From Jackrogersella multiformis (Eukaryota; Ascomycota; Sordariomycetes; Xylariales; Hypoxylaceae): a DNA stretch of 64,000 nt. The DNA is taken from the NCBI GenBank assembly GCA_902806575.1, contig CADCXD010000005.1:248001-312000 (forward strand), given 5' to 3'. Below the pieces are notes generated by a model. It was not told the DNA's origin, made no database searches, and saw only the letters and a program-made list of their open reading frames with translations. Positions within the stretch are counted from its first letter, which is position 1; the number at the start of each line of letters is the position of its first letter. Positions 24,765-36,057 of the stretch are shown in pieces. Both the position numbers and the translations under genes were made by a program.

Positions 24765-25917
24765 TATAGTAATAATGGTAGTTGAATTTTCGTATATACA
24801 GGTAAAGACATGAGAACTATAGTTCCGAGTTAATGTTTGAAATTACCTGATTTTATAACCTCCGTCATCAGTGGCAGTGTATGCGGAGATCTGCTGGTAT
24901 TGTCAGCTAACGAATTAGCTATGGTGTTTAGTTGAGTCATCCGGAATAGCGTGCATATCAAGTATGCGGACTGCGTACTAGGTAAGCAGCATGATTGCCA
25001 CTCATATAATAGTCTCATTTTACCTATTATAAAGTTGAGGCATGAGCCAATGTGTACCTAATCCTATAGCCTCATTTGATGAATCTTGAGATCGAAGATC
25101 ACCTATTGAGGAGTGGCTTATTTATCAGTTTTTTCAACTCTGAGTCATATACTGATCCTTAATACCCCGTAAGCAAAACGGTAGCCCATTGTCTAATATT
25201 ATACGATAATCTTAGTAATTCTATGGTTGGTACCAGATTTGCATATAACTTGTGAGACATCGGGATGACGAATATAACCTGAAGTTTATCTGCATATATC
25301 CATTAACGATGATATTAATCTAGGAAGCCGTAGAAATACCTGATATGTTGGAGAGTAGAAAGCTAAGCGACAAGCGTGATGTGCTATTATTTCATGGTCT
25401 GAATCTAGGTCTAACTAGGACAGTCTAATATTTATATATCGTATATCAGACCTCGTACATATCTGTACATAATCAAATATAATATGGTTTTTGTACAACC
25501 GATAATTTCTTTTTGGAGTTTCTAATGCTCGTAAAATGTCGACCACGTCGTGGAATGCCTAAAGTTACTGAAGCTATGTCACTGTCATACCACGATCTAC
25601 CTAAAATCGGAATGCGCATGAAATATTTAAAGTTAGGTACCAGAAGGGAAAAGCTCTCCTTCCTTAGGTAATTGTTTGTGCTTGCTCAGGATGCCACCGG
25701 ACTGGAGGGAAGGAATAGGAGTCGTGGCACACAGTTGTCAACTAAATAGCTCGAACTCTTATACCCGAATATATTAACTATAGCTGCGTTACCTAGGTAG
25801 GTTTGAGTAACCGAAATAACTAATGGACGCAAGCTGAATTCGGGACGACATGTGAGTATATTTGAGCAAGTACCTAGGTATATCTTGTTTTTATACTTCC
25901 AAGGTTCAATGTTCTAA

Positions 25918-25980
25918 CTTTACATACCTAGGTACCTATACGTACGTACGTACGTACCTACATACCTAAGGTTAGGTGGT
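25918..25980. repeat. CGTA tetranucleotide run within ACCTAGGT motifs
   Basis: TACCTAGGTACCTATACGTACGTACGTACGTACC and flanking CTACATACC; the CGTA run is itself palindromic. Confidence 0.7.
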
Positions 25981-26886
25981 ACCGAAATACCCAGTAAGGA
26001 GAGGTATTTGAGGCTGATACAAAGTTTCGGGAACCCCACAGACTAAAGTGACATTTGAGGGGAAGGAAGCGATTATATATAGTGGACGGGTCTGGTACAG
26101 CGGATCATTACCGTAGCTTCCAGCTATCATCTATCAGGGAACACCCCCTAAGGCCGTAATGGACCCCCTTAGCTCGCGGGTAAAGAACCTAGGTTCGAAC
26201 ATGAAACAAAGAACTCAAACATACCTATTTTGTACAATCAAACTTACATAATCACGTAGCTCAAGGTTAGGCAGGTAAGTACTTAAGATAGGAAAATACC
26301 TCTGGCTTATACCACCTTCAAAGTTGGAAGCTACAACACGGAGGTAAATAGGGAGGTGCATATGTACCGGCTAGCTTTACCCTCTTTCATGCCAAACTCG
26401 TTCGGTCCGAAATTTGGGTTGGACGGAAACTTGCTCAGAGGCACTGCAGGTAGCCTGTAATTTCTACAGAGGTAAAGAGCAAGGTAACTCAGATCTGATT
26501 GTCATATCGAGTCTGGTACTTCAGTGTTCTAACCGTGAGCCCTTGCACGCATATGGTCGTTGGTCCCGCATATGAATCACATGTAACTTGCACTTTGGCA
26601 CGTTGAAATTATGGGGTACATTCGAATATCGAAGCCAGGGGCATGTATCGAAGTATTGACGTAGATTGATAAGATACAGGTACCTGGGTATCTAGATACA
26701 TATCTACATGTATGCGTCACCTAGGTACGTGCAGCAAGTGCAGGTACGTTCAGCAAGTGTTATACGTGCAGGTACGTGTAGTTGCTTTAGATCGAGGGAC
26801 GACTGCAGGTATATATGGATTGTACCCAGTTACATATGACAAGGTAGGTAGCTCTTTCCAGTATCTTGACTACCTACTAAAAGAAC

Positions 26887-26946
26887 GGTAGGTTGGTAGC
26901 TGGGTTGGTAGCTACCTAGGTAGGTAGCTAGGTAGGCGTAGCTACC
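26887..26946. repeat. GGTAGCTACCTAGGTAGG cluster
   Basis: Dense GGTTGGTAGCT and GCTACCTAGGTAGGTAGC units forming overlapping palindromes just upstream of a CT-rich promoter. Confidence 0.7.
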
Positions 26947-26989
26947 TTATTCACCCGGCATCTTGGAACTTGCCTGCCTTTTCAGCTCA

Positions 26990-27222
26990 GTGACGAAGTG
27001 GAAAAGAACCGAGACGAACCTAAAAAAAAAAAATCTTTCCATTTCCTTAGTTACTACCTACTTACATCACACCCTACCACTCTTATTTTCCTTCTCTTCC
27101 CTCTTCCCTCACTTCACGCTTCACACTTCACGCTTCGATTTCATTCAGAAGCATACTCTAATCTCAACTAAAACACTCACCCAACCCTTCACCAGTTTAA
27201 CACCGTCACGATCACCGTCACG
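26990..27222 (+). promoter_or_regulatory. CT-rich promoter/5' UTR of BIM1-like gene
   Basis: A long C/T-rich tract including ttccttctcttccctcttcc and near-repeats cttcacgcttcacacttcac lies immediately upstream of the ATG at 27223. This is the usual composition of strong fungal core promoters; inferred from composition and position. Confidence 0.5.
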
Positions 27223-28137
27223 ATGATGTTCCCTTCTGTTGTCCTTGTTGTTGCGGCCGCCCACCAGGCCTCCGCCCACTTCCGCATCGACTACCCACCT
27301 TGGCGTTCTGACACCTTCAACGAGGAGTTGAACTACTCGCAGTGGACTTGGCCTTGTAAGTATATCCTCCCTCACATTCTCCTCTCCTCCCTCTACCCCT
27401 CATGCCTTGTGGTACCTGCTCCCATAAATGTTTTATCCTTAATATTTCTCGTGATCACCCAACACTGACGATGATTTGATACACAGGCGGTGGTGTCCCT
27501 GATGGCGTCGCCAACCGCACCGAGTGGCCTCTCCAAGGCGGCGCTGTCGCCCTCACTCTACGCCACCCTTGGTCCTATCTGTTCATCAACCTCGGTCTTG
27601 GCAACGCGGTCAACAACTTCAACATGTCGCTCGCCCCCGAGCTGATGAACGTGACTGGCCGAGGCAGCTTCTGCATTCCTGACATGTTCGTGCCTATGAA
27701 CATCACCGATGGCACCAACGCCTCTATCCAGGTCGTCACCAGCGGCGGCGGTGACTCTAGTGAGGGTTCATCGCTGTACAACGTAAGTCACGTCCCATTC
27801 CTATTAACACGGCATCGACGTGATGTGACGCGTGTGCGAGTGTGAGGTGTGCCCGTAGACTAGGTAGCTGACATTGTAATAGTGTGCCGACATCACCTTC
27901 CGTGCTGGAGCCAAGGTCCCAGCCAACGTCTGCAAGAACGACACTACTATGTCACTTGTCCTGCTCGGCGAGGCTTGGTCGTCGTCGCCCGCCAATGCCA
28001 CGGTCACCGTCACGGCTACGGCAGTCTCGACCCCAACCTCCAAGCCTAATTCAGCAATCAGCATGGCCGCCGAGGGAGTCGTGTTCGCCACTGTCATTGC
28101 GCTGGTCTGTGCCTTGGCCACGGCCGCCGGCTTGTGA
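27223..28137 (+). CDS. secreted GPI-anchored BIM1/X325 copper-binding protein (LPMO-like fold)
   Basis: BIM1-like (X325) proteins share the lytic polysaccharide monooxygenase fold but are linked to copper acquisition or cell-wall roles rather than polysaccharide cleavage. Three exons: 27223..27355, 27487..27782 and 27883..28137. The introns are 131 nt (GTAAGT..ACAG) and 100 nt (GTAAGT..CTGAC..ATAG). Product 227 aa. The signal peptide (1-18, ending QASA) leaves His19 as the mature N-terminus in HFRIDYPPWR, the expected copper-ligand position. The exon 1/2 junction rebuilds WPCGGV, another family block. The CADITF and VCKND cysteines follow. The C-terminus has a Ser/Thr-rich linker and a hydrophobic tail (GVVFATVIALVCALATAAGL) typical of a GPI signal, with omega-site candidates in the NSAIS region. 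Both neighbours on this side face away from it, so no operon-like link is implied. Confidence 0.93.
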
Positions 28138-28924
28138 AGGGAGTGATCTTTGTCTTCTGTGGAAGGATAATGGGTTATTGAGATGATGAAGCACACGACT
28201 TGTGCAAGATGCCCATTTTCTACATAATTATGAAGAACACATCTGGTGCGTAAAGCTCTAATGAAAGGGGGACGGCTACACAGATGTAATGTTACATTAG
28301 TTTCTTTCCGAGATGGTCGAATGCGACTGCATCCACAATACAGAGATGATTGATGAATATGGGCGAAGACTTACACCACCATGATCCCGTCCAAGGTGAT
28401 GAACGTGTTAAGTTAACGTATACACAGTCTTTGTTACTGACCGTTGCCGGCGACCATAGCAAGCACTCGCTAATTCAATCCCAATTTGTCGCCATGTATT
28501 CCTGCGACGTATATCCATCTAGCACCTAGTAGCGCCAGCACCTGTTAAACGTTCCCGGTCTGGGCTCGACCCGCCAGACGTGGCAGTTAGAATTATAGGT
28601 CGTAAGCAACAAGCAATAAGCAACGTCGAGCACCAACGCCTTAAGTCGTAACGTTGATATTCGAACTTTCAAAACTTCTTTCCAAATGGCTTCAGCTAGC
28701 TAGCTACCTAGGTAGCTAGGATAAGTAAGCCGCGCCGAGCCGCATTGGCATGTGCCAGCGACGTCAGGAATTTCGGTCGCGTGTCAGCGATAAGGTTTAA
28801 GGCGAGGCAATATTCGGGTCAAGATGCAAAGAGCTAGATATGACAGATGGGCTGGATCGATTGGGTTCGAACTAATTTATTCGGTTACGCGTTCTTCGTC
28901 TCGTTCGTCCGCCAGTCAGCCCGC
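28138..28924. other. convergent spacer
   Basis: 787 bp between two converging genes, holding 3' UTRs. It includes an AGCTAGCTAGCTACCTAGGTAGCTAGG palindrome group near 28694-28720. No gene seen. Confidence 0.5.
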
Positions 28925-30784
28925 TCACTTGCTCGCGATCAGGTTCTCCTTCAGCAGCTCGGCCTTGACCTTGGCCATGGTGATGCGCTGGTTGTGATTC
29001 GGCGTCAGCATCTGCAGGATGAGGAATTCGATGCGGTCGCGCGGGTTCAGGCGCGTCTTGGCCTCGTTGACCTCGTTGAGCCACTGCTGCATCTGGGCGA
29101 CGGCCGACACGGACCTGTTGCCCGCGTGGTGGTGCGACGGCGGAGGGGGCTTGCGGTTCAGGTCCGCAATCATCCAATACAGCTGTTTCGGGTGGCCTTG
29201 GCGGCCGCGGGCGTCTGGGAACGGGATCTTGCGGAGGACGTACAGCATCGTGACGCCGAGAGCCCAGACGTCGGAGGCGGGGCCGCGCAGCTTCTGTCCG
29301 ATGAACTCGGGTGGTACGTAATACGGCGTACCGCCGTTGGTAGCTGGGTCATTAGATCGTGTCGACAGGCCGAAATCGCAGAGCACGGCGCCGCGGTCGC
29401 GCGAGTATAAGATATTCGCCGGCTTGATGTCGTTGTGGATCTTACGCTTCTGGTGGACATAATGCAAAGCGCCGGCGATGTCGCGGAGGATGCGCACGGC
29501 GTCTCGCCGATCGCCTACGAATAGGTCCGTGGCGCCGTCACGCCATACGCCACGAGCTGCTAGATCCTTACCGTCTACGTGCTCCATATATAACGACAGG
29601 TAGCGTGCGTCGCCGCCGTATAGGCGCACGATCGACTCATGCTGCAGGTCCTCTTGGCTCTGGTACTCGCGCAGCCAGATGTCGGCCTGCCGGATCACGT
29701 TGCGGTGGGTGTCTTGCGGCCGGGAGTCGGAATTAGGTCCGTGTGTCTTGAGCACCTTGACCGTGATGACCCCTTCCGGCACGTTAGAATGCTCTGCGGT
29801 GAACACCGACGACGCGCCCGTCGTAGCGATCTGCTCGCGCTTCGTTAGTCGGTACTGATCAAGCTCGCACCCGCCAGGTATGGCAGCTGTCTCGTCCTTC
29901 TGGACCTCTAGGAGCGCGTGGCCATTGGGAATGGCGACCTCCTTCGTTCTGGCAGCATTCGGGTAGGGAAAGACGAGCTGTTTGTCTTTAGGGCCCATGA
30001 AGATGATTATGCCGTCTTCCTCTTCGCCGTCCTCCTTGCGCGCTCTCTTCTCTGCGACAGGACTGGCCGGCTCCTCATCAGCGGCGTCAGGTAAGAAGGA
30101 TCGCTTCCCGAACGAATTTAAGACGTCTGGGGTGGCGGTCATGGACGAATCGAAGCTGTCGTGGGGGATTAGTAGCGTTGCGGGACGCTTCTCCAGGATC
30201 CTAAAGTCAAGAACCGGGATGGCATGAACGTTGATTCGCCAAGTGCCTGGCGACAGCTCCTTGGTAGTTCCCGGCACGATCTCTTGATCATAGCTCGCGC
30301 GGGGGGCGGGTCCTTGTTGGGATATCCTAGCGAGGATGATGGGCACGTCTGACTTGTTCCATAATATTAAGCTATCGCTGGCCGGATCATAGTACAACTC
30401 GCACCATATCGGCGGCCTGTTCTCATTATTGCCTTGTGGGATTCTGATGGAGAAGTTGATATCTTTAGAGGTCTGAGTCACCGCTAGTACTTTAGACATG
30501 GGCTGCGAAGGGTCGGCCACCTCGGCGCGCAACGCCAGCCATTGGACGTTGTCGTTCCCGGGGCTCACTGAGCGGTTTCGCGTCAGCGGTCGCACAAGAA
30601 TGCGGATGCCTTGCTTATGGTGATCTTCCTCGATGACTAGATCGTCTAGCGGAACGGTATCATGGTGCGCATCATCGACCTCGTCGATTTGGAAACCTCC
30701 GTGGAGCCTCTGTTGGAGCTCCTCGGGAGTGAACGGCTCCGTCTTCTCCTCGGAAGGAAAGACTTCAGCCATGGTAGAATTCAT
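28925..30784 (-). CDS. protein kinase with non-canonical HND catalytic loop
   Basis: A single uninterrupted 619-codon frame. Kinase domain about 310-615: ATP-anchoring Lys343 in VITVKVLK, alphaC Glu likely in WLREYQSQEDL, catalytic loop HNDIKPANIL (450-459) with Asn in place of the usual Arg of HRD, DFGLS (470-474), GTPYYVPPEF in place of APE (485-494) and SDVWALGV (504-511). All residues needed for phosphotransfer are present. Because the HRD Arg is absent, control by activation-loop phosphorylation is less likely (family rule, not tested). Residues ~60-200 look beta-rich, with IWCELYYDPASDSLILWNKS resembling an FHA-like sandwich; this is tentative. An acidic/basic low-complexity stretch (235-260, KRARKEDGEEED) may hold an NLS. 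Met5 is an alternative start. Substrate unknown. Confidence 0.9.
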   Translation of the reverse strand: MNSTMAEVFPSEEKTEPFTPEELQQRLHGGFQIDEVDDAHHDTVPLDDLVIEEDHHKQGIRILVRPLTRNRSVSPGNDNVQWLALRAEVADPSQPMSKVLAVTQTSKDINFSIRIPQGNNENRPPIWCELYYDPASDSLILWNKSDVPIILARISQQGPAPRASYDQEIVPGTTKELSPGTWRINVHAIPVLDFRILEKRPATLLIPHDSFDSSMTATPDVLNSFGKRSFLPDAADEEPASPVAEKRARKEDGEEEDGIIIFMGPKDKQLVFPYPNAARTKEVAIPNGHALLEVQKDETAAIPGGCELDQYRLTKREQIATTGASSVFTAEHSNVPEGVITVKVLKTHGPNSDSRPQDTHRNVIRQADIWLREYQSQEDLQHESIVRLYGGDARYLSLYMEHVDGKDLAARGVWRDGATDLFVGDRRDAVRILRDIAGALHYVHQKRKIHNDIKPANILYSRDRGAVLCDFGLSTRSNDPATNGGTPYYVPPEFIGQKLRGPASDVWALGVTMLYVLRKIPFPDARGRQGHPKQLYWMIADLNRKPPPPSHHHAGNRSVSAVAQMQQWLNEVNEAKTRLNPRDRIEFLILQMLTPNHNQRITMAKVKAELLKENLIASK

Positions 30785-33171
30785 TTAAGAGATAGAATGA
30801 TTAGGGGAAAGTGAATTAGAAAGAGAGAAAGAGAAAATTCGAGCTTTATTCTAGATAGATACAACAGTATAGACAGTCGTTGCCCAGATTGGTATGGTTG
30901 GATATGCCGGTTATGAACAGAAGAGATAGAAGGAAATGAAGAGTTCTAAGAGAGAATATGGACAACTCAACACAGACGCTTCAATAAGCTATTCTAGCGC
31001 CTTCAGAACGAATTGGCGTATTCCAGTAAATTTTGAGAGGAAGATTGTCAGGTGAACTGTCCTTAGGACCCGTTTCACTCACGAAACTACCTCAGGTAAG
31101 CCTTGGTAGACAGTCATAATGTTACTTCTAGGAAAGCCGTGGAATTAAAAGTGAGATGCTGTGCGGCTGATCCCGATCTCTCGCTTTTGGGGGGGAGAGG
31201 ACGGACGGACAGATCGGCTGCCTAGGTTCAATCAACCTACCTGGGTATATATATATATGTATGTTTAATGTAGGTACTATACCTGCCTGGGAAGAAAAAA
31301 AAAGCTTTATTAATAAGATCCCTGGTGTGAGATGCTAGTCTGCCTTGAATACCATAGGTAGGTAGGTAGGTAGGTAGGCAGGCAATAATAAGGCAAAAGA
31401 CCTCGAAACAGCTCGTGTTATATAAGCAGAGTTCTAGGTAACTTAGCTCTCCACAAAGGAGTCGAGGTACCTGCTTCGGAATCTTCAGAAACTTCAGATG
31501 AATAAACTTTTCTGTATGTCACGAGTTTCTAGGGCTGAATGTTCGACATCGGTCTGAACTGCAACACCGTATTCGCTACCTGAGTACGCTGAAGGGCACG
31601 GTCGCGGCCCGCAGCATGAACATTCTCAAGTGACTTTTGAGGTGATACTGTCTCATTAGTCCGTCGGGGATTATCTGTCAAGTGATGTGATTCGATAATA
31701 GGTAGGCAACGAGGCGACGAGAAGGGCGGCACATGGGTACCTTAGGTACATACCTAGGACCTAGTGTAGGTAAGTAATCGCCATCGGTACCTCATATTCT
31801 TTCAGCCCCCAAAATCCCAATTTCAAAACGGTAAGATGGATCCAGTTGGGTGGTGGCTGGGTAAGCTGAGCCATCCACCATTACCCTAGGGGTAGGTATT
31901 ACACTACACTGCGGATAAAACGGACATAGCCTGTGCTTCCAACAGGTATGCTAGTATGTAGTGCTTCCTGCCTGATTACCTAGGTACTTCACATTGGAAG
32001 TATCCCGCGGGTGTACTGTAAGTGTACTAGGCAGGTATCGATTGCGTTGGTTCCGTCACAATAGGAATTGAAGTATGTGATGTTGGCCAACTTGTGTAAA
32101 ATTCACTCATTTCCAGCTGACTTGATATGTTTCGTAATATTTCAATGGACTGATCATCAAGATCGTCGAGAATATTTGCATATACTTCACCTCGTAATAT
32201 GAAGTAGGTAGATGGTGTTGAACTTTTTCAGTCCTCGTTTTTTGATCCCGTTATTCGGAGTTGTGCTCATTGAAATAGAAATTGGATTCGAATATTTTAA
32301 TGGTGACGGATTGATGGATTAGGTGCACCAGATTAGGTACGCTACAGAAGATGGTGTGTGGTCTGTGCACGGTTAGTGTAGGATCCAAGTGGGCCGCTTA
32401 GGAAGAAGTCTCCGCTACCGCATCATGCGTCATAGCTAATTGGACGGAGTAGAATCTTCACTTTTTAATGATTGGCTCAGCTAGAAATTCGGATGTGGCA
32501 AGATGGCCAATGTTATTCGGGCGCAGTGTCCTTGTGGCCCCCAAAGTGGGCCCTACCTAGTAATATGGCCCCCAAAAGCAACAATTGACCCTTCCGATTG
32601 ATGCCTCAGGCTAATAAGGCATCGACTTCCTCGATATGGTACCAGACGTGTTCCCACTTTGTCTCTCTCACACCGTCGCCCGGCACGCAGTGATCTTCAA
32701 CAAAGCACACATAGCACCATAGGAATGCCCTGTGATTCCTCTTTCCACCACTACAACAAAGGCAGTCGATACTGTTAGGAAACACTCATCTAGTTCAATA
32801 ACTTCTTCAAAAGCAACGAAGCTACCCATCTGAATATTTATATTTACCTACAGTACCGCTAAAATGGACTCCTCTTCGCACGTTTAGGGGAGTTCAGTCC
32901 TTACCAGCACCACCACCAGCAGCCTATGTATCGAGACTTAATTGAACGACATTGTACCAGTACCTACCTACCTTTCCTTTCAAATTGCATCAATAAACAC
33001 CCTAATACCATTGAACCCGACTCCCTAAACCCCCTAGAATACCGCCCACGAAGCATACGCTTAGTCCATCTAAAACCCGACTCCAACCCCGACTCCTAGC
33101 GACGGTTTCCCGTTTGGGAGGCCGATGTAAAAGTTGGTCGACAGGATATATCACGCACATCCCTCCAGAGA
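30785..33171. other. gene-free spacer between divergent genes
   Basis: About 2.4 kb between the divergently transcribed kinase and a hypothetical gene. It includes a (GGTA)n run (31355-31384), an AT dinucleotide run near 31248-31260 and several CCTAGG motifs. No coding signal supported. Confidence 0.45.
31355..31384. repeat. (GGTA)n/(GGCA)n tetranucleotide repeat
   Basis: Five to six GGTA units turning into GGCA units. Confidence 0.85.
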
Positions 33172-34230
33172 ATGGATGATCCCGGATTATCATGGCCCGC
33201 TTGGAAGTTTGGGATGAAGAGAGAGGAGCTCTTCACCAAACTCCACGATCAGTACAACACGGTCAACTTTTCCATCCAGGACCCTGAGGCCTTTCACCAT
33301 GACGTCTACGAGATTTCCAATACCGCAAGCTGTGCCGACGAGTTCCACCGTCTTTTAGCTGACCGCAAGCAGCTCCGGCTGAAAGAGTTAAATAAGAGTC
33401 TGGAGTCTGCCTCGGTCGAGATCATTGCCAACCCGAATCTCATCGGTACTTACCAGTGGCAACATGCCATTCAGCTTTTTCGTACCAGGTCGCTAGACTC
33501 TCTCGTAAGATATTTCGCGTCCTATCTTCCCGAGGACCATCCCTGGCATCAGTGTACCGATGACGGGACATCAATTCCCTTCTTCGACGACATGGCAGAT
33601 GATGGTTCTCTCATGACAGAGGAGCCTCTTTCTATCAACACCTGTATGCACTCCATTCCGGAGAGCCATTTCCCTCCGTCTCCTCGATCCCTTACGATGT
33701 GTTCGGAAAACTCCACGACATCAACACCAGCACGAATGTTGTCCTTTTCGGAAGCAGAGTTGGATGTGATGGTGTTGTCCGGGACATTATCTCGCGGTTT
33801 TGACGACGACGACGACGAAGAAACATCGCAATCAGATGACCCCGACACGCCGATCACTTCTCTCTCCGACATGTCAGAGACACGGTCGCTAGATTCCCAG
33901 CCGGAGTCGGAGGAGGAGAATGATGATGATGTCCAGGATGAAGAGGGTCCGATAACTGCAGGTCTTGTCGTCAAGGGACAGGATGCTAACGAGTCAGAAA
34001 CGCCGACACCTCGAAACGAATTTCATTTGGATTCATATATAGGTGGTGAGGCCACGAAGACGATGTCGTCTTCAAAACATAGCCAACCCCATAGAAGTGC
34101 TCGCGATGGAAGAGATGGCCTGATGAGATCACGACGGAAGAGTCCTGAAGTTGGACGAGTGAGGAAGCCTTCACCAGATCCTACACGGGTTAGACCCAAG
34201 GGTCGGAGACGCTATCTGGGCGGTAGCTGA
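33172..34230 (+). CDS. hypothetical acidic protein, 352 aa
   Basis: I do not recognise a domain. One intronless frame with fungal codon use. The N-terminal ~130 residues look folded and helical (for example WKFGMKREELFTKLHDQY and YQWQHAIQLFRTRSLDSLVRYFASYLPEDHPW). The middle is Ser/Thr/Pro-rich. Residues ~210-255 are strongly acidic (FDDDDDEE, then ESEEENDDD). The C-terminus is basic (RSRRKSPEVGRVRKPSPDPTR and RPKGRRRYLGGS), which could be nuclear-targeting. The layout resembles fungal-specific nuclear or signalling proteins of unknown role. Start is the first Met after an in-frame gap; a second Met at residue 15 is possible. Confidence 0.8.
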   Translation: MDDPGLSWPAWKFGMKREELFTKLHDQYNTVNFSIQDPEAFHHDVYEISNTASCADEFHRLLADRKQLRLKELNKSLESASVEIIANPNLIGTYQWQHAIQLFRTRSLDSLVRYFASYLPEDHPWHQCTDDGTSIPFFDDMADDGSLMTEEPLSINTCMHSIPESHFPPSPRSLTMCSENSTTSTPARMLSFSEAELDVMVLSGTLSRGFDDDDDEETSQSDDPDTPITSLSDMSETRSLDSQPESEEENDDDVQDEEGPITAGLVVKGQDANESETPTPRNEFHLDSYIGGEATKTMSSSKHSQPHRSARDGRDGLMRSRRKSPEVGRVRKPSPDPTRVRPKGRRRYLGGS

Positions 34231-35026
34231 TGCCGCCATGACACTGTATATATGTGACGATGCAACTGTAAATACCCATAATGCGCTAAGTTTTTATTAC
34301 TTTTATTGTCGTGCTTCCTTTTTGGGGTGTGGTGATGACTTCAGTTTGTCACGATTGCTAACTTGCTCAACTAACATGATCACAATCCTACCAATGGAAT
34401 ATATCTAGGAAATACCTACAGGGGATTTTGATACCGCTAACATTCCATCATTTATCTACGATTTAATGATTTTGAAAACAGGATTGGTTCGAGAATTGAG
34501 GTTATCACTGAGGTAGATGTGCCTGTCTTCACAGACGATGAGTTAGTCCAACTGACGGTGCCTTAATTCTGACTAACTCTTAGCGCTCAAATACTTACTC
34601 TACAGGGCTCCATGCACTAATTTTCAGCACTTATTCCTGCTGGCCTAGTGAATGTTGCGTGTTTACACGTCGAATTATTAGCGCCGTAATGTCTGTTTGC
34701 GGTAGTTCGGTGTTCGTGAGGTCATCGACTTTCGTACAAATGAGATCACGAATCATGTAAATGTTGTAATAGAAATAGATGATGATGGGAGTTTACTATG
34801 TAATGTTATATTTCCTTTATATTCTTGTATATTAATCAATGTTATAAAACTCACTATTCTGCCTGCCTACCTGATTATTGTCATCTAGTCTCCGGTGTGA
34901 GCATCTGTAACAGTACCTCGTAACAAACAATTATATTCAGAAGCAGCTATATGTACTGTTACAATTACTTAATTCAAGGTCTACCAAGATACAGATATAT
35001 CTTATATCGATCCAAAAACAGACACA
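34231..35026. other. intergenic spacer
   Basis: 796 bp, AT-leaning, containing the 3' UTR of the hypothetical gene and the promoter of the next. Nothing else identified. Confidence 0.45.
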
Positions 35027-35407
35027 ATGCCGGAAACCCTACGAAAGAAGGCGACGAAGAAACTCGATGGTCCCGCCGCGAACCCGAGCCAGCTGGGCGA
35101 TCCCATCAGTCTCAAGGCGGAGCAGAGCGAGCATATGCCAACTGAAGAGGAAAGGGGTGCCGCCGAGACTTCGCAGTCTTCCTCGGATGTCCCCAAGAGA
35201 AATGGTAACGAAAATGCCAAAGACAATGAGAATGGAAAAATCATTCACGGCGAAAGCTTAAGAGAGAAGGCTGTCAAGAAGCTCTACGGACCTGATGCCA
35301 ACCCGACTCAGCTAGGCGACCCTATCAGCCTCACGGCCGAGACAGCCTATGATGTCCCAGCAGGTAAGGAGGAAGGTGTCCAGGTTAACAGAGAATCCAA
35401 GTTATGA
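35027..35407 (+). CDS. small two-repeat hydrophilic protein (GPxANPxQLGDPISL motif), 126 aa
   Basis: A short intronless gene whose protein is two copies of a ~28-residue unit separated by a charged linker. Unit 1 (residues 5-32) has KKLDGPAANPSQLGDPISL. Unit 2 (78-105) has KKLYGPDANPTQLGDPISL. Twenty-one of 28 aligned residues are identical by eye, so both units are under constraint and the frame is real. The linker (33-77) is rich in Glu, Asn, Ser and Lys and looks disordered. No signal peptide or membrane segment. I recall similar QLGDPxSLxAE motifs in other short fungal proteins, but no function is known to me; a stress-related disordered protein is only a guess. Confidence 0.75.
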   Translation: MPETLRKKATKKLDGPAANPSQLGDPISLKAEQSEHMPTEEERGAAETSQSSSDVPKRNGNENAKDNENGKIIHGESLREKAVKKLYGPDANPTQLGDPISLTAETAYDVPAGKEEGVQVNRESKL

Positions 35408-36057
35408 TAGATGTGAGAGGTTTCTTAGATACCTGGTATTACCTAGAGGTATATAGAAGATGTCGGGTTAAAGAGATGCCGTGAACTGGTCCGGTATTGG
35501 ATGACCGATGCCGAAGGTCATTTGATTATAACGTATAGGTATATATCAAATACCACCACCACGGAACCTTCCATAGGTACTAGCACTAGTATATATCTAC
35601 ATAGCATGAACATATTTAAACATTTTATCAAGATTTGCATTAATCAGAGTTTATAAGTGATTAAATAAGCATTTTCATTTTCATTATCAATTAAACCCGT
35701 AGCTTACCGAAGCTTTGGAATCATTAGTCTCAGATAGACTCGGCCGGACGTTGTACGAAACACCGTCCGTTGCCGAATACCTCCCAGGTATGTAAGTACC
35801 TACCTAGGTAGTTTTAGATTTGTCATCTCCACCTCACTATGTATTAGATAGTTACGACCGCGGTTTCCGTCCGGATGGCGTAAATTCTGCCCCTCGATTG
35901 AGGCATATCGAATATGATAATCCGGACTAATAAGAGACTTTCGTCTTTCTATTTAACGTTCTTGATTCACTCAAACTCATTATCATTTCAACAAGGCTCA
36001 ATCTCTTTCCGTCAGAAATCATTCGTCCGTCGTATTGATCGTCGGTGTCTCGGAAAT
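35408..36057. other. intergenic spacer
   Basis: 650 bp; includes an AAGTACCTACCTAGGTAG motif near 35795 and the promoter of the glutathione transferase gene. No gene seen. Confidence 0.45.

Larger units (their letters stand above)
24765..27222. other. gene-free spacer with motif clusters
   Basis: About 2.5 kb with no gene supported. It holds several palindromic ACCTAGGT arrays (25918-25980, 26887-26946) and repeated ACGTGCAGGTACGT units near 26725-26780. The last ~230 bp (26990-27222) are CT-rich and likely the promoter/5' UTR of the BIM1-like gene. Confidence 0.45.

Noticed and set aside
26140..26205. Possible tRNA because of a ggttcgaac box-B-like string
   Set aside because: No box A at the right distance and no cloverleaf stems could be formed.
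28847..29410. 187-codon + strand ORF
   Set aside because: Antisense shadow of the kinase C-terminal half; its Arg/Val-rich composition is a by-product of the other strand.
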